From the NCBI GenBank assembly GCA_022705545.1, contig JAKJEG010000001.1, positions 1 through 24,620 of the forward strand: 24,620 bases of DNA, read 5' to 3'. Below the pieces are notes generated by a model. The model saw only the letters and a program-made list of their open reading frames with translations, was not told where the DNA came from and searched no databases. The DNA comes from Patescibacteria group bacterium (lineage in GTDB: Bacteria; Patescibacteriota; Minisyncoccia; UBA6257). The position numbers and the translations under genes are program-made. The first letter of the stretch is position 1; each line of letters starts with the position of its first letter. This document shows positions 1 to 7,225 of the stretch, piece after piece.

Positions 1-243
1 TCTGAAGCCAAAGGGGTAATTCTTTTAGCTTCTCAAAAGAATAAAATTGAAACCATTGAATTAACGCCTTTGGAAATTAAACAATATGTTGTCGGCTATG
101 GCCGGGCCGATAAAAAAGACATTCAAAAAACTATTCAATTTTTCTTTTCTTTAGAAACTTTACCAAAACCTGATGATACCAGCGATGCTATTGCTGTTGC
201 TTTAGCCGGGTTGAATAAACTACAAAAGGAAAAAACAAAGTAA
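1..243 (+). CDS. ruvC: Crossover junction endodeoxyribonuclease RuvC, C-terminal part
   Basis: The window opens inside an open frame of 80 codons ending at TAA 241-243. The visible part reads like the C-terminal half of RuvC, the metal-dependent nuclease that cuts Holliday junctions with RuvAB. Seen: the run TPLEIKQYVVGYGRADK at about visible residues 22-38, matching the family pattern P-x-x-I/V-K-x-x-V-x-G-x-G-x-A-x-K, then DDTSDAIAVALA near residues 58-69, matching the catalytic C-terminal D/H-x-x-D-A-x-A-x-A segment (D59 and D62 as likely metal ligands). The N-terminal catalytic Asp and Glu are outside the window. About half of a normal ~160-residue protein is present. RuvA/RuvB are not visible. 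A PBP gene follows on the same strand after about 100 bp. Confidence 0.88.
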   Translation, partial: SEAKGVILLASQKNKIETIELTPLEIKQYVVGYGRADKKDIQKTIQFFFSLETLPKPDDTSDAIAVALAGLNKLQKEKTK

Positions 244-284
244 ATTTTCAATCAATTTTGAAATGTTTAAATTCTCAATGAAAA

Positions 285-338
285 GATTTGAGATTTAAGA
301 TGTAGTTTTGAGGTTTGATTTTTGAGATTTGAGATATT
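285..338. repeat. Degenerate TTTGAG-rich direct repeats upstream of the PBP gene
   Basis: The ruvC-PBP gap contains several imperfect copies of a short unit like GATTTGAGATTT (about 285-296, 305-319, 318-338). No convincing -35/-10 pair at proper spacing was found, so the PBP gene may be read through from ruvC. The units could be slippage debris or binding sites; nothing in the sequence decides. Confidence 0.35.
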
Positions 339-345
339 AACTTCT

Positions 346-2736
346 ATGTCCAAAAAAATTAAAAAAATTCTATTAATCATTTTTGGTCTCATCATCGCTG
401 CTGGGGCTGTTTTGGGCATTTTAATTTTAGTCTATTCAAAAGATTTACCCGATCCGGCTAGTTTAGATTCTCGAATTGTTTCCCAATCCACAAAAATTTA
501 TGATCGGAAAGGTACAACCCTGTTATACGAAATCTATGAAGGGGAAAAAAGAACTTTGGTCAAGTTAGAAGATATTTCTCCTTATGTTATTAAATCTGCT
601 TTGGCAGCTGAAGACCATCGTTTTTATGAACACCATGGTTTTGTTCTTCAAAGTATGATTCGGGCCTTTTTCAAAACACTCCAAAACCCCCAAAATCCCC
701 AAGGTGGCTCAACTATTACTCAGCAATTAGCTCGAAATGCTTTTTTAACTTTGGATCAAACTATTCCTCGAAAAATCAAAGAAGCAATTTTAACTTTCCA
801 GATAGAAAGAAACTATTCCAAGGACCAAATTATGGAAATGTATTTAAACCAAATTAATTTTGGTTATAATGTTTATGGTATCGAAAGTGCCAGCCAATTT
901 TATTTTAATAAATCTGCTAAGGATTTATCCTTAGCAGAAGCTGCTTATTTAATGGCCATTGTTAATGCTCCTGGATATTTTTCTCCTTTTGGTTCGCATC
1001 GCGATGAATTAGAAGATAGAAAAAATTGGATCTTAGACAGAATGGTTCAATTAAATTATTTTTCTCAAGAAGAAATCGAAGCAGCAAAACAAGACTTAGT
1101 TGTTTTTGCTCCTTTAAAAAGTCAATTCCCTGCTCCCCATTTTGTTATGTACGTGAAAGAATTGCTTTCAGAGCAATTTTCTGACGAAGAATTAGCCAAA
1201 GGCGGTTATACCATTATTACGACTTTGGATGTAGATTTACAGAAAATTGCCGAGGAAACAGTCCAAGAATACGGCGATTATAATGAAAAACACGTTGGTG
1301 CCAGAAATATGGCTCTTTTGGCTGAAGATCCAAAAACTGGTCAAATTTTAGCCATGGTTGGTTCTCGGGACTACTGGAATATTGATCAAGAAGGTAATGT
1401 TAATGCGACTCTATCAATTCGTCAACCCGGTTCTTCTTTTAAGCCAATTGTTTATTCGGCTGCTTTTGAAAAAGGATTTTATCCGGAAAGCGTTGTCTTT
1501 GATACGGCTCTTGATGGCCGAGTAGCTAATTTTTCTACTAATCCCAGTAATCCTTATTATGTTAGAAATTATGACGAAAAAACCAGAGGACCAGTCACTT
1601 TACGACAGGCCTTAGCCCAATCTTTAAATATTCCATCAGTTAAAGTCCTCTATTTGGTTGGTGTTGATAACGCTATTCAAATGGCTCAGAGATTTGGTAT
1701 TACTACTTTAATAGAACCGGCTTCTCATTATGGTCTCAGTTTAGTTCTTGGCGGCGGAGGGGTTAAATTAATCGAGATGGTCAATGCCTATTCTGTTTTT
1801 GCTAACGACGGTGTTTCCAAACCTCAATCAGCAATTTTGGAAATTAGAGATGCCCAAGGAAAAGTTATCTCCAGTTATCAAAAAGAAGAAAAACAAATTA
1901 TTAGTTCGCAAATCGCTAGAATGATTACTGACATTTTAAAAGACAATACTTCCCGAGCACCAGCTTTTGGCTGGCAATCTCAATTATATTTTCCTGATTA
2001 TGAAGTAGCAGTCAAAACCGGAACTGATTCTGAGTACCGAGATGCTTGGACTTTAGGCTATACTACTTCTTTGGCTGCCGGAGTTTGGGCCGGCAATAAT
2101 GATCGCTCACCAGTTGCTCCAACTGGCGCTCCGGCTTCCATGGTTGCTGCTCCGGCTTTTCATAAGTTTATGGAAAAAAGTTTTCAACTTTATCCTCCTT
2201 CTTCTTTTGAAAAACCTCTTCCCTATTCCTTAGAAAGCGTTAAAACACCAATGGTCAACGGTCAATATATAGTTGAAAAGCAATACAAAAATAAAAACAC
2301 TAACGAAATTAAAACCGTTAAAGAAGTTCATAATATCCTTTATTATCTTAATCCCCAAGACCCACAATTTTTAAATTGGGAAATCCCCGTTCTTTTGTGG
2401 GCTCAGCTTAATCTTCCTAATTTTTATCAAGAATACAATCAATCTTTGTCACCGGAGTACGAATTAATCCAAGATGAAAATGCTCTTCCAGAATATATTT
2501 ATTTTCCAATCACCATCGAAATTCCTGAGGATCCTCAAAATCCTATTAAACAAGTGAATTTGTATTGCAATAATATTTGGCTTTCTGAAATACAAAAAAT
2601 TAGTCCGAACACGTTTTTTTATCTTTTAAATTCCGATCTTTTAAAAAATAATGAACCTAATGAAATAAAAGTCGAGGTTATTGATAACCTCGACCAAAAA
2701 ACAGAAGCAAAAATAACTATTTTCAAAGCCCTTTAA
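346..2736 (+). CDS. Class A penicillin-binding protein (PBP1A-type transglycosylase/transpeptidase)
   Basis: Bifunctional peptidoglycan synthase that polymerises lipid II glycan strands and cross-links stem peptides outside the membrane. From the ATG at 346 (796 aa) there is a short basic N-terminus (MSKKIKK), one membrane anchor at about residues 6-30, then a GT51 domain with EDHRFYEHHGF (catalytic Glu near residue 89), GGSTITQQLARN and the IERNYSKDQIMEMYLNQINFG region. The transpeptidase domain has all three motifs: SSFK (active Ser near 363), SLN in AQSLNIPS, and KTG in VAVKTGTDS. A C-terminal tail of about 150 residues ends in a beta-rich, possibly Ig-like module. A TTG at 322 in the same frame would add 8 residues before the basic start, so ATG 346 is preferred. 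The last codons overlap the convergent DciA-like gene by 4 bp and contain that operon's probable terminator. Confidence 0.95.
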   Translation: MSKKIKKILLIIFGLIIAAGAVLGILILVYSKDLPDPASLDSRIVSQSTKIYDRKGTTLLYEIYEGEKRTLVKLEDISPYVIKSALAAEDHRFYEHHGFVLQSMIRAFFKTLQNPQNPQGGSTITQQLARNAFLTLDQTIPRKIKEAILTFQIERNYSKDQIMEMYLNQINFGYNVYGIESASQFYFNKSAKDLSLAEAAYLMAIVNAPGYFSPFGSHRDELEDRKNWILDRMVQLNYFSQEEIEAAKQDLVVFAPLKSQFPAPHFVMYVKELLSEQFSDEELAKGGYTIITTLDVDLQKIAEETVQEYGDYNEKHVGARNMALLAEDPKTGQILAMVGSRDYWNIDQEGNVNATLSIRQPGSSFKPIVYSAAFEKGFYPESVVFDTALDGRVANFSTNPSNPYYVRNYDEKTRGPVTLRQALAQSLNIPSVKVLYLVGVDNAIQMAQRFGITTLIEPASHYGLSLVLGGGGVKLIEMVNAYSVFANDGVSKPQSAILEIRDAQGKVISSYQKEEKQIISSQIARMITDILKDNTSRAPAFGWQSQLYFPDYEVAVKTGTDSEYRDAWTLGYTTSLAAGVWAGNNDRSPVAPTGAPASMVAAPAFHKFMEKSFQLYPPSSFEKPLPYSLESVKTPMVNGQYIVEKQYKNKNTNEIKTVKEVHNILYYLNPQDPQFLNWEIPVLLWAQLNLPNFYQEYNQSLSPEYELIQDENALPEYIYFPITIEIPEDPQNPIKQVNLYCNNIWLSEIQKISPNTFFYLLNSDLLKNNEPNEIKVEVIDNLDQKTEAKITIFKAL
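2671..2694 (-). terminator. Probable intrinsic terminator of the dnaA-dnaN-DciA block, inside the PBP gene
   Basis: A perfect 10-bp stem (GTCGAGGTTA / TAACCTCGAC) with a 4-base loop lies about 40 bp past the DciA-like stop. Read on the minus strand the stem is followed at once by TTTTATTTC, a usable U-tract; on the plus strand it is followed by CAAAAAACAG, which is not. The direction of the U-tract assigns it to the minus-strand operon although it sits in PBP coding sequence. Confidence 0.68.
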
Positions 2737-3014
2737 AGCTGGTAAAAAATCTTTTTAATTTCTAAGCCAAAATTCTTTTTAATTTCGTCTTTGATCTTTT
2801 TTTCCTCAGTTTTAATTTTGGAAGCGATAACTGATTTTTCGCATTTAATTTTTAATTGACTATTTTTAAAATTAACAATCTTGACCTCCCCGTTAAATTG
2901 ATCTTGGAAATATTGATTAAGATTTTTTAAGGCCTTCTGTTGGGAAAAAGCAGCATTTAATCCTTTTTTCCTTAGCCATTTTTCAAGAATTTCATCCAGT
3001 GGTTGAAAACCCAT
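2733..3014 (-). CDS. DciA-like / DUF721 protein
   Basis: A 93-residue protein, mostly helical at the start (LDEILEKWLRKKGL) followed by a compact alpha-beta part (VKIVNFKNSQLKIKCEKSV...KIKDEIKKNFG). This length, the N-terminal helix, the pattern of a basic region then a K/R-I-x-N-x-x-L-x-I strand and the position beside dnaN fit the DUF721/DciA family, which helps load the replicative helicase in bacteria lacking DnaC-type loaders. It starts 14 bp after the dnaN stop and is surely cotranscribed with dnaN. The 3' end overlaps the convergent PBP gene by 4 bp. The assignment relies on pattern and neighbours; the family is short and weakly conserved, so another small nucleic-acid-binding protein is possible. 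Confidence 0.62.
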   Translation of the reverse strand: MGFQPLDEILEKWLRKKGLNAAFSQQKALKNLNQYFQDQFNGEVKIVNFKNSQLKIKCEKSVIASKIKTEEKKIKDEIKKNFGLEIKKIFYQL

Positions 3015-3028
3015 AAATAAGATTCTTC

Positions 3029-4159
3029 TTAAATTTTAATAGGCATTAAAACATAAAGAAAGTCCTTTTCTTCTTCTCCTCTGATTAAAGCGGGGTTATT
3101 GTCTTTATTAAAACCCAAGAAGACAAAATCACCTTCCGCGACGCTAATTCCATCTAAAAGATAACGATAATCAAAACTAATTGACAAATGATTACCTTGG
3201 ATTGTTTTTGTTTTAAGGGAAGTTTGACCTTTGCCAAAAGTTTGATCTTGGGCAACGAGGTTAATTTCTTTTTTATCGGGATTAAGCGTCAGAAAAATAT
3301 CATTCACCCGAGAAGCAAATAAACCAACTATTTTAATTGATTCTAATAATTCCTTTTTACCAACAACGACTTCGTTTTCGAATTCTTTCGGAATAATGGC
3401 TTCGTATTGAGGATATTCACCATTAATTAATTGAGAAATTAATCGAGTATTACCTAAATTAAATTGAATCTGATTTGATTCCGGATAAATTATTAAATTC
3501 TGGTGATCTAATTCTTCTTCAATATTATCAGCAATCATTCGACTGACTTCAATAGCAGTGCGAAAAGGAATTATAAAGTTAGTTTTTTCAGAAAAATCAT
3601 TAGTTAATTTAATGGTTTTTTCTGCCAATCGATAACTATCAGTGCCAACAATTTTTAAAGTTTTTCCGTTAAGGTCAAAATAAACCCCAGTTAATTCTGA
3701 ACGCGAAGCATTAGGGCTAATTGCTGGAATAACTCTTTCTAAGGATTGCTTAATTTCTTCTTTGTTGACTTCAATATTTTTTATTGTTTTAACTTTGGGA
3801 ATAATCGGAAAATCTTCCGGATTTAAAGTTAAAAATTCGGCTTGATATTTTCCACTGCGAATAATTAAATTTTGATTTTTGGTTTCTAAAAGAACTTTTT
3901 CTTCTGACAAATGGTTAACAAAATTAGCTAAAATTTTAGCCGGAACAACTATTTTTTCATTTTCTTTTTCTTCTTCCATTTGACCAGTTAACAAAATTTC
4001 TACTCCAATTTCCAAATCAGTAGCGGAAACACAAATTTTATTTTTTTTAGATTCAATTAATAAATTGCTTAAAATTGGTAAAGTAAAATTTTTTCCGCTA
4101 ATTCTTTCTCCTAAATTAATGGCTTTTTTAAAATTTTCTAAAAGAGTAACAAATTTCAT
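3029..4159 (-). CDS. dnaN: DNA polymerase III beta subunit (sliding clamp)
   Basis: The 376-residue length is normal for the beta clamp, which dimerises into a ring around DNA and tethers the replicase. The N-terminus (MKFVTLLENFKKAINLGERI) and LPILSNLLIE are typical of domain 1, GVYFDLNGKTLKIVGTDSYRLAE is the classical domain-2 segment, and the C-terminus FLYVLMPIKI matches the conserved M-P-M/I-R/K-L ending that lines the protein-binding pocket. It lies downstream of dnaA on the same strand, separated by 254 bp of origin-like DNA. TATAAT-like sequences stand just 5' of its ATG (4164-4175, minus strand) but lack a good -35 box. Confidence 0.96.
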   Translation of the reverse strand: MKFVTLLENFKKAINLGERISGKNFTLPILSNLLIESKKNKICVSATDLEIGVEILLTGQMEEEKENEKIVVPAKILANFVNHLSEEKVLLETKNQNLIIRSGKYQAEFLTLNPEDFPIIPKVKTIKNIEVNKEEIKQSLERVIPAISPNASRSELTGVYFDLNGKTLKIVGTDSYRLAEKTIKLTNDFSEKTNFIIPFRTAIEVSRMIADNIEEELDHQNLIIYPESNQIQFNLGNTRLISQLINGEYPQYEAIIPKEFENEVVVGKKELLESIKIVGLFASRVNDIFLTLNPDKKEINLVAQDQTFGKGQTSLKTKTIQGNHLSISFDYRYLLDGISVAEGDFVFLGFNKDNNPALIRGEEEKDFLYVLMPIKI

Positions 4160-4413
4160 AATAATTATAATTATATATTAATTTAAATTTATTGTTATTA
4201 TTAAGGATTCGACTTTTGGGGAAAACTTTATTTTTTCTTTTAAAGATTTAACTTTTTTCTTTTTTTCTCGTTGAAAATAGGTGGATAACTCGGGAAAAAT
4301 TATTCTCATTAAGTGAATAATTAGAATAAAAATTATTTTCTTCTAAATTTTCCCCAATTTTTGAACTTATTTTCCCTTAATTTTTCCCGAGTTATCCACC
4401 TTGATTTCTACCT
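4160..4413. other. dnaA-dnaN intergenic region, probable oriC component
   Basis: A 254-bp very AT-rich gap. It holds two DnaA-box-like 9-mers (TTATCCACC, one mismatch from TTATCCACA): one on the minus strand at 4281-4289, one on the plus strand at 4392-4400, each embedded in a long inverted repeat. The stretch 4160-4200 is almost pure A/T and could act as an unwinding element. Gaps next to dnaA/dnaN are the commonest place for bacterial origins. Function is inferred. Confidence 0.6.
4279..4401. repeat. 24-bp perfect inverted repeat carrying DnaA-box-like sequences
   Basis: Arms 4279-4302 and 4378-4401 are exact reverse complements over 24 bp, separated by 75 bp. The core of each arm reads CCCGAGTTATCCACCT on one strand or the other. 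The arms are far longer than a DnaA 9-mer, so more than two chance boxes is implied: a cruciform, a loop-forming binding site, or a terminator/anti-terminator pair just past dnaA. Confidence 0.85.
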
Positions 4414-5769
4414 TTATTTATTATAAAGCAAATCCTTGATTAAAGTAATTTCTTGAGAAAAAACAGGATCTTGCCCAACTTCTTCACTAACTTTTTGACA
4501 GGCATAAATAACGGTCGTATGATCCCGATGACCTAATTTCTCCGCAATATTAGTAAAAGAATATTTAAATTCCTCTCGCAATAAATACATAACTACTTGT
4601 CTTGGTTTTACTAATTCTTTTTTGCGTGAATGAGAAAGAATTAATTTTTCATCTAAATCATAAAAAGAAGCTACTTTTTTAATCACTTCTTGGGCAGAAA
4701 TATAGCGATTATTTTTGGTTAGTAACGAACTGAGGACTTTTTTCGTTTCTTCTAACGATAAAGGCGCTTGTTTAAGATGAGTTTCAGCAATAATTCGATT
4801 TAAGGCTCCTTCTAATTCCCGAACGTTTTTAGGAATGTTTTCGGCAATATACCTTAGAATGTCTTCATTAATATCTTGACCGGCAATTTGGGTTTTTGTT
4901 TTTAAGATGGCTAATCGAGTTTCAAAATCCGGATAGCTGATATCAGCTATCATTCCCCCTTCAAAACGAGATCTCAGCCTTTCTTCAATGGAAGAAATGG
5001 CTTTTGGCGGCCGATCGGAAGTAAAAACAATCTGTTTATTTTTTTCGTATAAATTATTAAAAGTATGAAAAAGTTCTTCCTGACTTTTTTCTTTGCCGGC
5101 TAAAAACTGGACATCGTCAATAAGCAAAAGATCTAATTGCCTGAATTTCTTTTTAAAACTGCTCATTGTTTGATTTCTAATGGCTTCGACTAACTCTTCA
5201 GTAAATTTTTCGCAGGAAGCATAGCGAATAACTGCTTTTGGGTTTTCTTTATTAACTTTATTGCCAATGGCCTGCAATAAATGAGTTTTGCCTAAACCAA
5301 CTCCTCCATAAATAAACAAGGGGTTATATTTTTTACCTAAATTTTCCGTTACTGCCAAAGCAGCCGCATGAGCTAATTCATTATTAGAGCCAACCACAAA
5401 ATTTTCAAAAGTATATTTAAGATTAAGATTAGTTTCTGGATTAATGGTTGTTTGAATTAGCATTTGATCATTTGAAGGAAGAAAGGTTTTAACTTTTTGA
5501 GCTGTTTTTAATAAAGGTTTTTTCGAACTAGAAATAACGTATTGGACATTTTTAATTTCTGGGGAAAGTTTATTTAAAAGATTAAGGATGGTTTTGTGAT
5601 ATTTTTTCTCTAACCATTCTTTCACAAAATTTGAAGGAACAGAAATAATCGCCACTTCATCTTTTACTTCCAATAAAGTAGTATCCTTAAACCAAGTTAA
5701 GAAATTGGCCTTCGAAAGATTAAGTTTTATCTCGGCTAAAACAGCTTCCCAAATTTCTTGAGAGTTCAT
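4414..5769 (-). CDS. dnaA: Chromosomal replication initiator DnaA
   Basis: ATP-dependent initiator that binds DnaA boxes and opens the origin. The 451 residues follow the standard plan: domain I (about 1-75, SQEIWEAVLAEIKLNLSKANFLTWF), a short linker, the AAA+ domain with Walker A GGVGLGKT (155-162), Walker B LLLIDD (214-219), the box VII region IEERLRSRFEGG near 261-272, and the C-terminal helix-turn-helix with the DnaA signature HRDHTT at 414-419. The ATG at 5769 has no Shine-Dalgarno sequence; a promoter lies just upstream giving a leader of about 12 bases. DnaA boxes flank the gene on both sides, suggesting autoregulation and origin location. Confidence 0.98.
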   Translation of the reverse strand: MNSQEIWEAVLAEIKLNLSKANFLTWFKDTTLLEVKDEVAIISVPSNFVKEWLEKKYHKTILNLLNKLSPEIKNVQYVISSSKKPLLKTAQKVKTFLPSNDQMLIQTTINPETNLNLKYTFENFVVGSNNELAHAAALAVTENLGKKYNPLFIYGGVGLGKTHLLQAIGNKVNKENPKAVIRYASCEKFTEELVEAIRNQTMSSFKKKFRQLDLLLIDDVQFLAGKEKSQEELFHTFNNLYEKNKQIVFTSDRPPKAISSIEERLRSRFEGGMIADISYPDFETRLAILKTKTQIAGQDINEDILRYIAENIPKNVRELEGALNRIIAETHLKQAPLSLEETKKVLSSLLTKNNRYISAQEVIKKVASFYDLDEKLILSHSRKKELVKPRQVVMYLLREEFKYSFTNIAEKLGHRDHTTVIYACQKVSEEVGQDPVFSQEITLIKDLLYNK

Positions 5770-5787
5770 AATGTTGAAGTTAAATAG

Positions 5788-5816
5788 ATTATAATGAAAA
5801 GATTATTTTTTCGCAA
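5788..5816 (-). promoter_or_regulatory. dnaA promoter (sigma70 type)
   Basis: On the minus strand: -35 TTGCGA (5816-5811), a 17-bp spacer, -10 TATAAT (5793-5788). The expected start of transcription near 5781 leaves about 12 bases before the dnaA ATG. Three DnaA boxes begin about 29 bp upstream of the -35. Confidence 0.75.
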
Positions 5817-5844
5817 ATTAATTTTCTAAAAGCAGGAAATAATC

Positions 5845-5895
5845 TGTGGATAAAAAGTAATAATTTGTGGATAACTTGTGAAAATCTGTGGAAAA
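5845..5895. promoter_or_regulatory. Array of three DnaA boxes at exact 21-bp steps
   Basis: TGTGGATAA at 5845-5853 and at 5866-5874 (both exact complements of TTATCCACA) and TGTGGAAAA at 5887-5895 (complement of TTTTCCACA, also within the consensus). All point the same way and start exactly 21 bp apart, two helical turns, so the initiators would line up on one DNA face. They sit between the dnaA and rpmH promoters. Likely oriC core and/or autoregulatory site. Confidence 0.88.
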
Positions 5896-5905
5896 GGAAT
5901 TTTTA

Positions 5906-5934
5906 TTGCTTTTTGCCAGAAGAATTGTTATAAT
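5906..5934 (+). promoter_or_regulatory. rpmH operon promoter with extended -10
   Basis: -35 TTGCTT (5906-5911), 17-bp spacer, -10 TATAAT (5929-5934) preceded by TGT, giving the extended -10 TGTTATAAT. Expected start near 5941, about 58 bases before the rpmH ATG. Its -35 begins 10 bp after the last DnaA box, so DnaA binding could influence it. Confidence 0.8.
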
Positions 5935-5998
5935 AAATTTTAGAATAAAATCTAATCGCTTTCAAGCCGAAAATAATTTTAATAATTTTTTTAAAAAA

Positions 5999-6133
5999 AT
6001 GTCAACCACTTATCAACCCAAAAAAAGAAAGAGACAAAAAACTCATGGTTTTTTAGTGAGGAGTAAAACCAAAGGTGGTCGACGAACTATTAACCGACGG
6101 AGAAAGAATGGCAGGAAAAGAATTACTCCCTAA
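5999..6133 (+). CDS. rpmH: 50S ribosomal protein L34
   Basis: A 44-residue, strongly basic protein of the large ribosomal subunit. It carries the L34 core KRKRQKTHGFLVRSKTKGGR and RRRKNGRKR. The ATG at 5999 gives the family's normal length; the open frame reaches back to a GTG at 5888, but that would start inside the third DnaA box and upstream of the predicted promoter start. No Shine-Dalgarno is present, only an A-run before the ATG. The last 26 bp overlap the start of rnpA. First gene of rpmH-rnpA-yidC-jag, divergent from dnaA as in many bacteria. Confidence 0.95.
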   Translation: MSTTYQPKKRKRQKTHGFLVRSKTKGGRRTINRRRKNGRKRITP

Positions 6134-6482
6134 AAACCAAAAGGATTTTCGTCTCAAAAGTCAAGAAATAAAAGAACTTATTTTATTCGGAGAAAAAATA
6201 GTTTCTCCGAATTTTATAATCTATTATAAACAAAATAATTTAGACAACAGCCGTCTAGTTGTTTCTCTTAATAAAAAAATTTGCCCCAAGGCCACCAAAA
6301 GAAATTATTGTCGGCGAGTAATCAAAAGTCTTTTTAACGAGTTTAAACAAAGCCATCAAAATGATTTTTCATTTCTCAAAGGATATGATATAGTAGTGAT
6401 ACTAAAACAATGTTTTGTGAAACAAGATTTTCCTTTAATCAAAAAAGAATTTTTCAATGTTTTAGAAAAATTGAGAAAGTAA
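6108..6482 (+). CDS. rnpA: Ribonuclease P protein component
   Basis: Protein subunit of RNase P, which with its RNA trims the 5' ends of tRNA precursors. From ATG 6108 it has 124 residues. The beginning LLPKNQKDFRLKSQEIKEL matches the usual L-P-K-x-x-R-L-k-x-x-x-e-F start loosely, and KKICPKATKRNYCRRVIKSLF is the diagnostic basic helix (family K-A-x-x-R-N-x-x-K-R). A clear GGAGA at 6099-6103, five bases before the ATG, supports this start over an in-frame GTG at 6075. The first 26 bp lie within rpmH in another frame. The RNA subunit gene is not in this window. Confidence 0.9.
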   Translation: MAGKELLPKNQKDFRLKSQEIKELILFGEKIVSPNFIIYYKQNNLDNSRLVVSLNKKICPKATKRNYCRRVIKSLFNEFKQSHQNDFSFLKGYDIVVILKQCFVKQDFPLIKKEFFNVLEKLRK

Positions 6483-6494
6483 ATTTCCTTTGAG

Positions 6495-7220
6495 ATGACT
6501 ATTTTTAATTATCTTTTAAGCCAGCCTTTTGCCTTACTGATGCTCTTGTTTAATAATTACCTTTGGGTACCAGTTTTAATTTACGGTCTTTTAACCCGTT
6601 TATTTTTATGGCCGGTTTTTAATAAATTATTGGTTGAACAAGAAAAAATGAAAAAAATTCAACCTCAATTAACGGCTTTACAGCAAAAATATAAAAATGA
6701 CGCTTTTGGTTTTCAAAAAGAATTTTCAGAAATTTTGAAAACAGAAAAAATTAATCCCTATTTTACTTTCTTGTTTCTTTTTGGCCAAATTTTTATTTTA
6801 ATAATTTTTTTAGCGTTTTTTAATTCAATTATTTCTGCTCAATGGGTTAATTATCTTCTCCCGGCTTTGAAAAATAATTTTGCTCATAGTTTTTTACAAG
6901 AAGCCAATTACTTTTTCTTTGGTTTTGATCTCCGCCAACCAAATTTTCTCTTGACTTTATTTTTGGCCATTTTAAATTCTTTCGCCATTATTTTCCAAAT
7001 TAAAAAACAAAATGTCAAAAATAAAACAGAAAAGAAAATTGACCGGCAGCAATTAAATACTAATTACTTTTCTTTCTTTTTATCCTTCTTGATCTTAATT
7101 TTTTATCAAAGAATCCCTTTAATCTTAATTATTTATTGGTTAGGATTTTCTCTTGTAAGTTTATTGCAAGAAATGGTTAATTTTTTAAATTTTCAAAAAT
7201 CTTTATTAAATAATCATTAA
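6495..7220 (+). CDS. yidC: YidC/Oxa1-family membrane protein insertase
   Basis: Inserts and folds membrane proteins, alone or with SecYEG. The 241-residue protein is of the short type without the large periplasmic domain of enterobacterial YidC. Seen: a first membrane segment around 12-33, the groove Arg in LLTRLFLWPV (R35), then the characteristic cytoplasmic hairpin EKMKKIQPQLTALQQKYKND (about 50-72), and further membrane segments near 90-112, 150-170 and 190-225. No lipoprotein Cys is visible at the start. It begins 12 bp after rnpA and ends 5 bp before jag, so the four genes form one transcript. Confidence 0.92.
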   Translation: MTIFNYLLSQPFALLMLLFNNYLWVPVLIYGLLTRLFLWPVFNKLLVEQEKMKKIQPQLTALQQKYKNDAFGFQKEFSEILKTEKINPYFTFLFLFGQIFILIIFLAFFNSIISAQWVNYLLPALKNNFAHSFLQEANYFFFGFDLRQPNFLLTLFLAILNSFAIIFQIKKQNVKNKTEKKIDRQQLNTNYFSFFLSFLILIFYQRIPLILIIYWLGFSLVSLLQEMVNFLNFQKSLLNNH

Positions 7221-7225
7221 AAAAC

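Noticed and set aside
322..345. PBP start at TTG 322
   Set aside because: Adds eight residues before the basic MSKKIKK start that suits a membrane anchor; ATG 346 is more plausible.
5888..5998. N-terminal extension of L34 from a GTG at 5888
   Set aside because: It would begin in a DnaA box and before the predicted transcript start; L34 is normally about 44 residues and the ATG at 5999 gives exactly that.
6075..6107. Longer rnpA from GTG 6075
   Set aside because: ATG 6108 has a GGAGA at ideal distance, and the extra residues are not RnpA-like.
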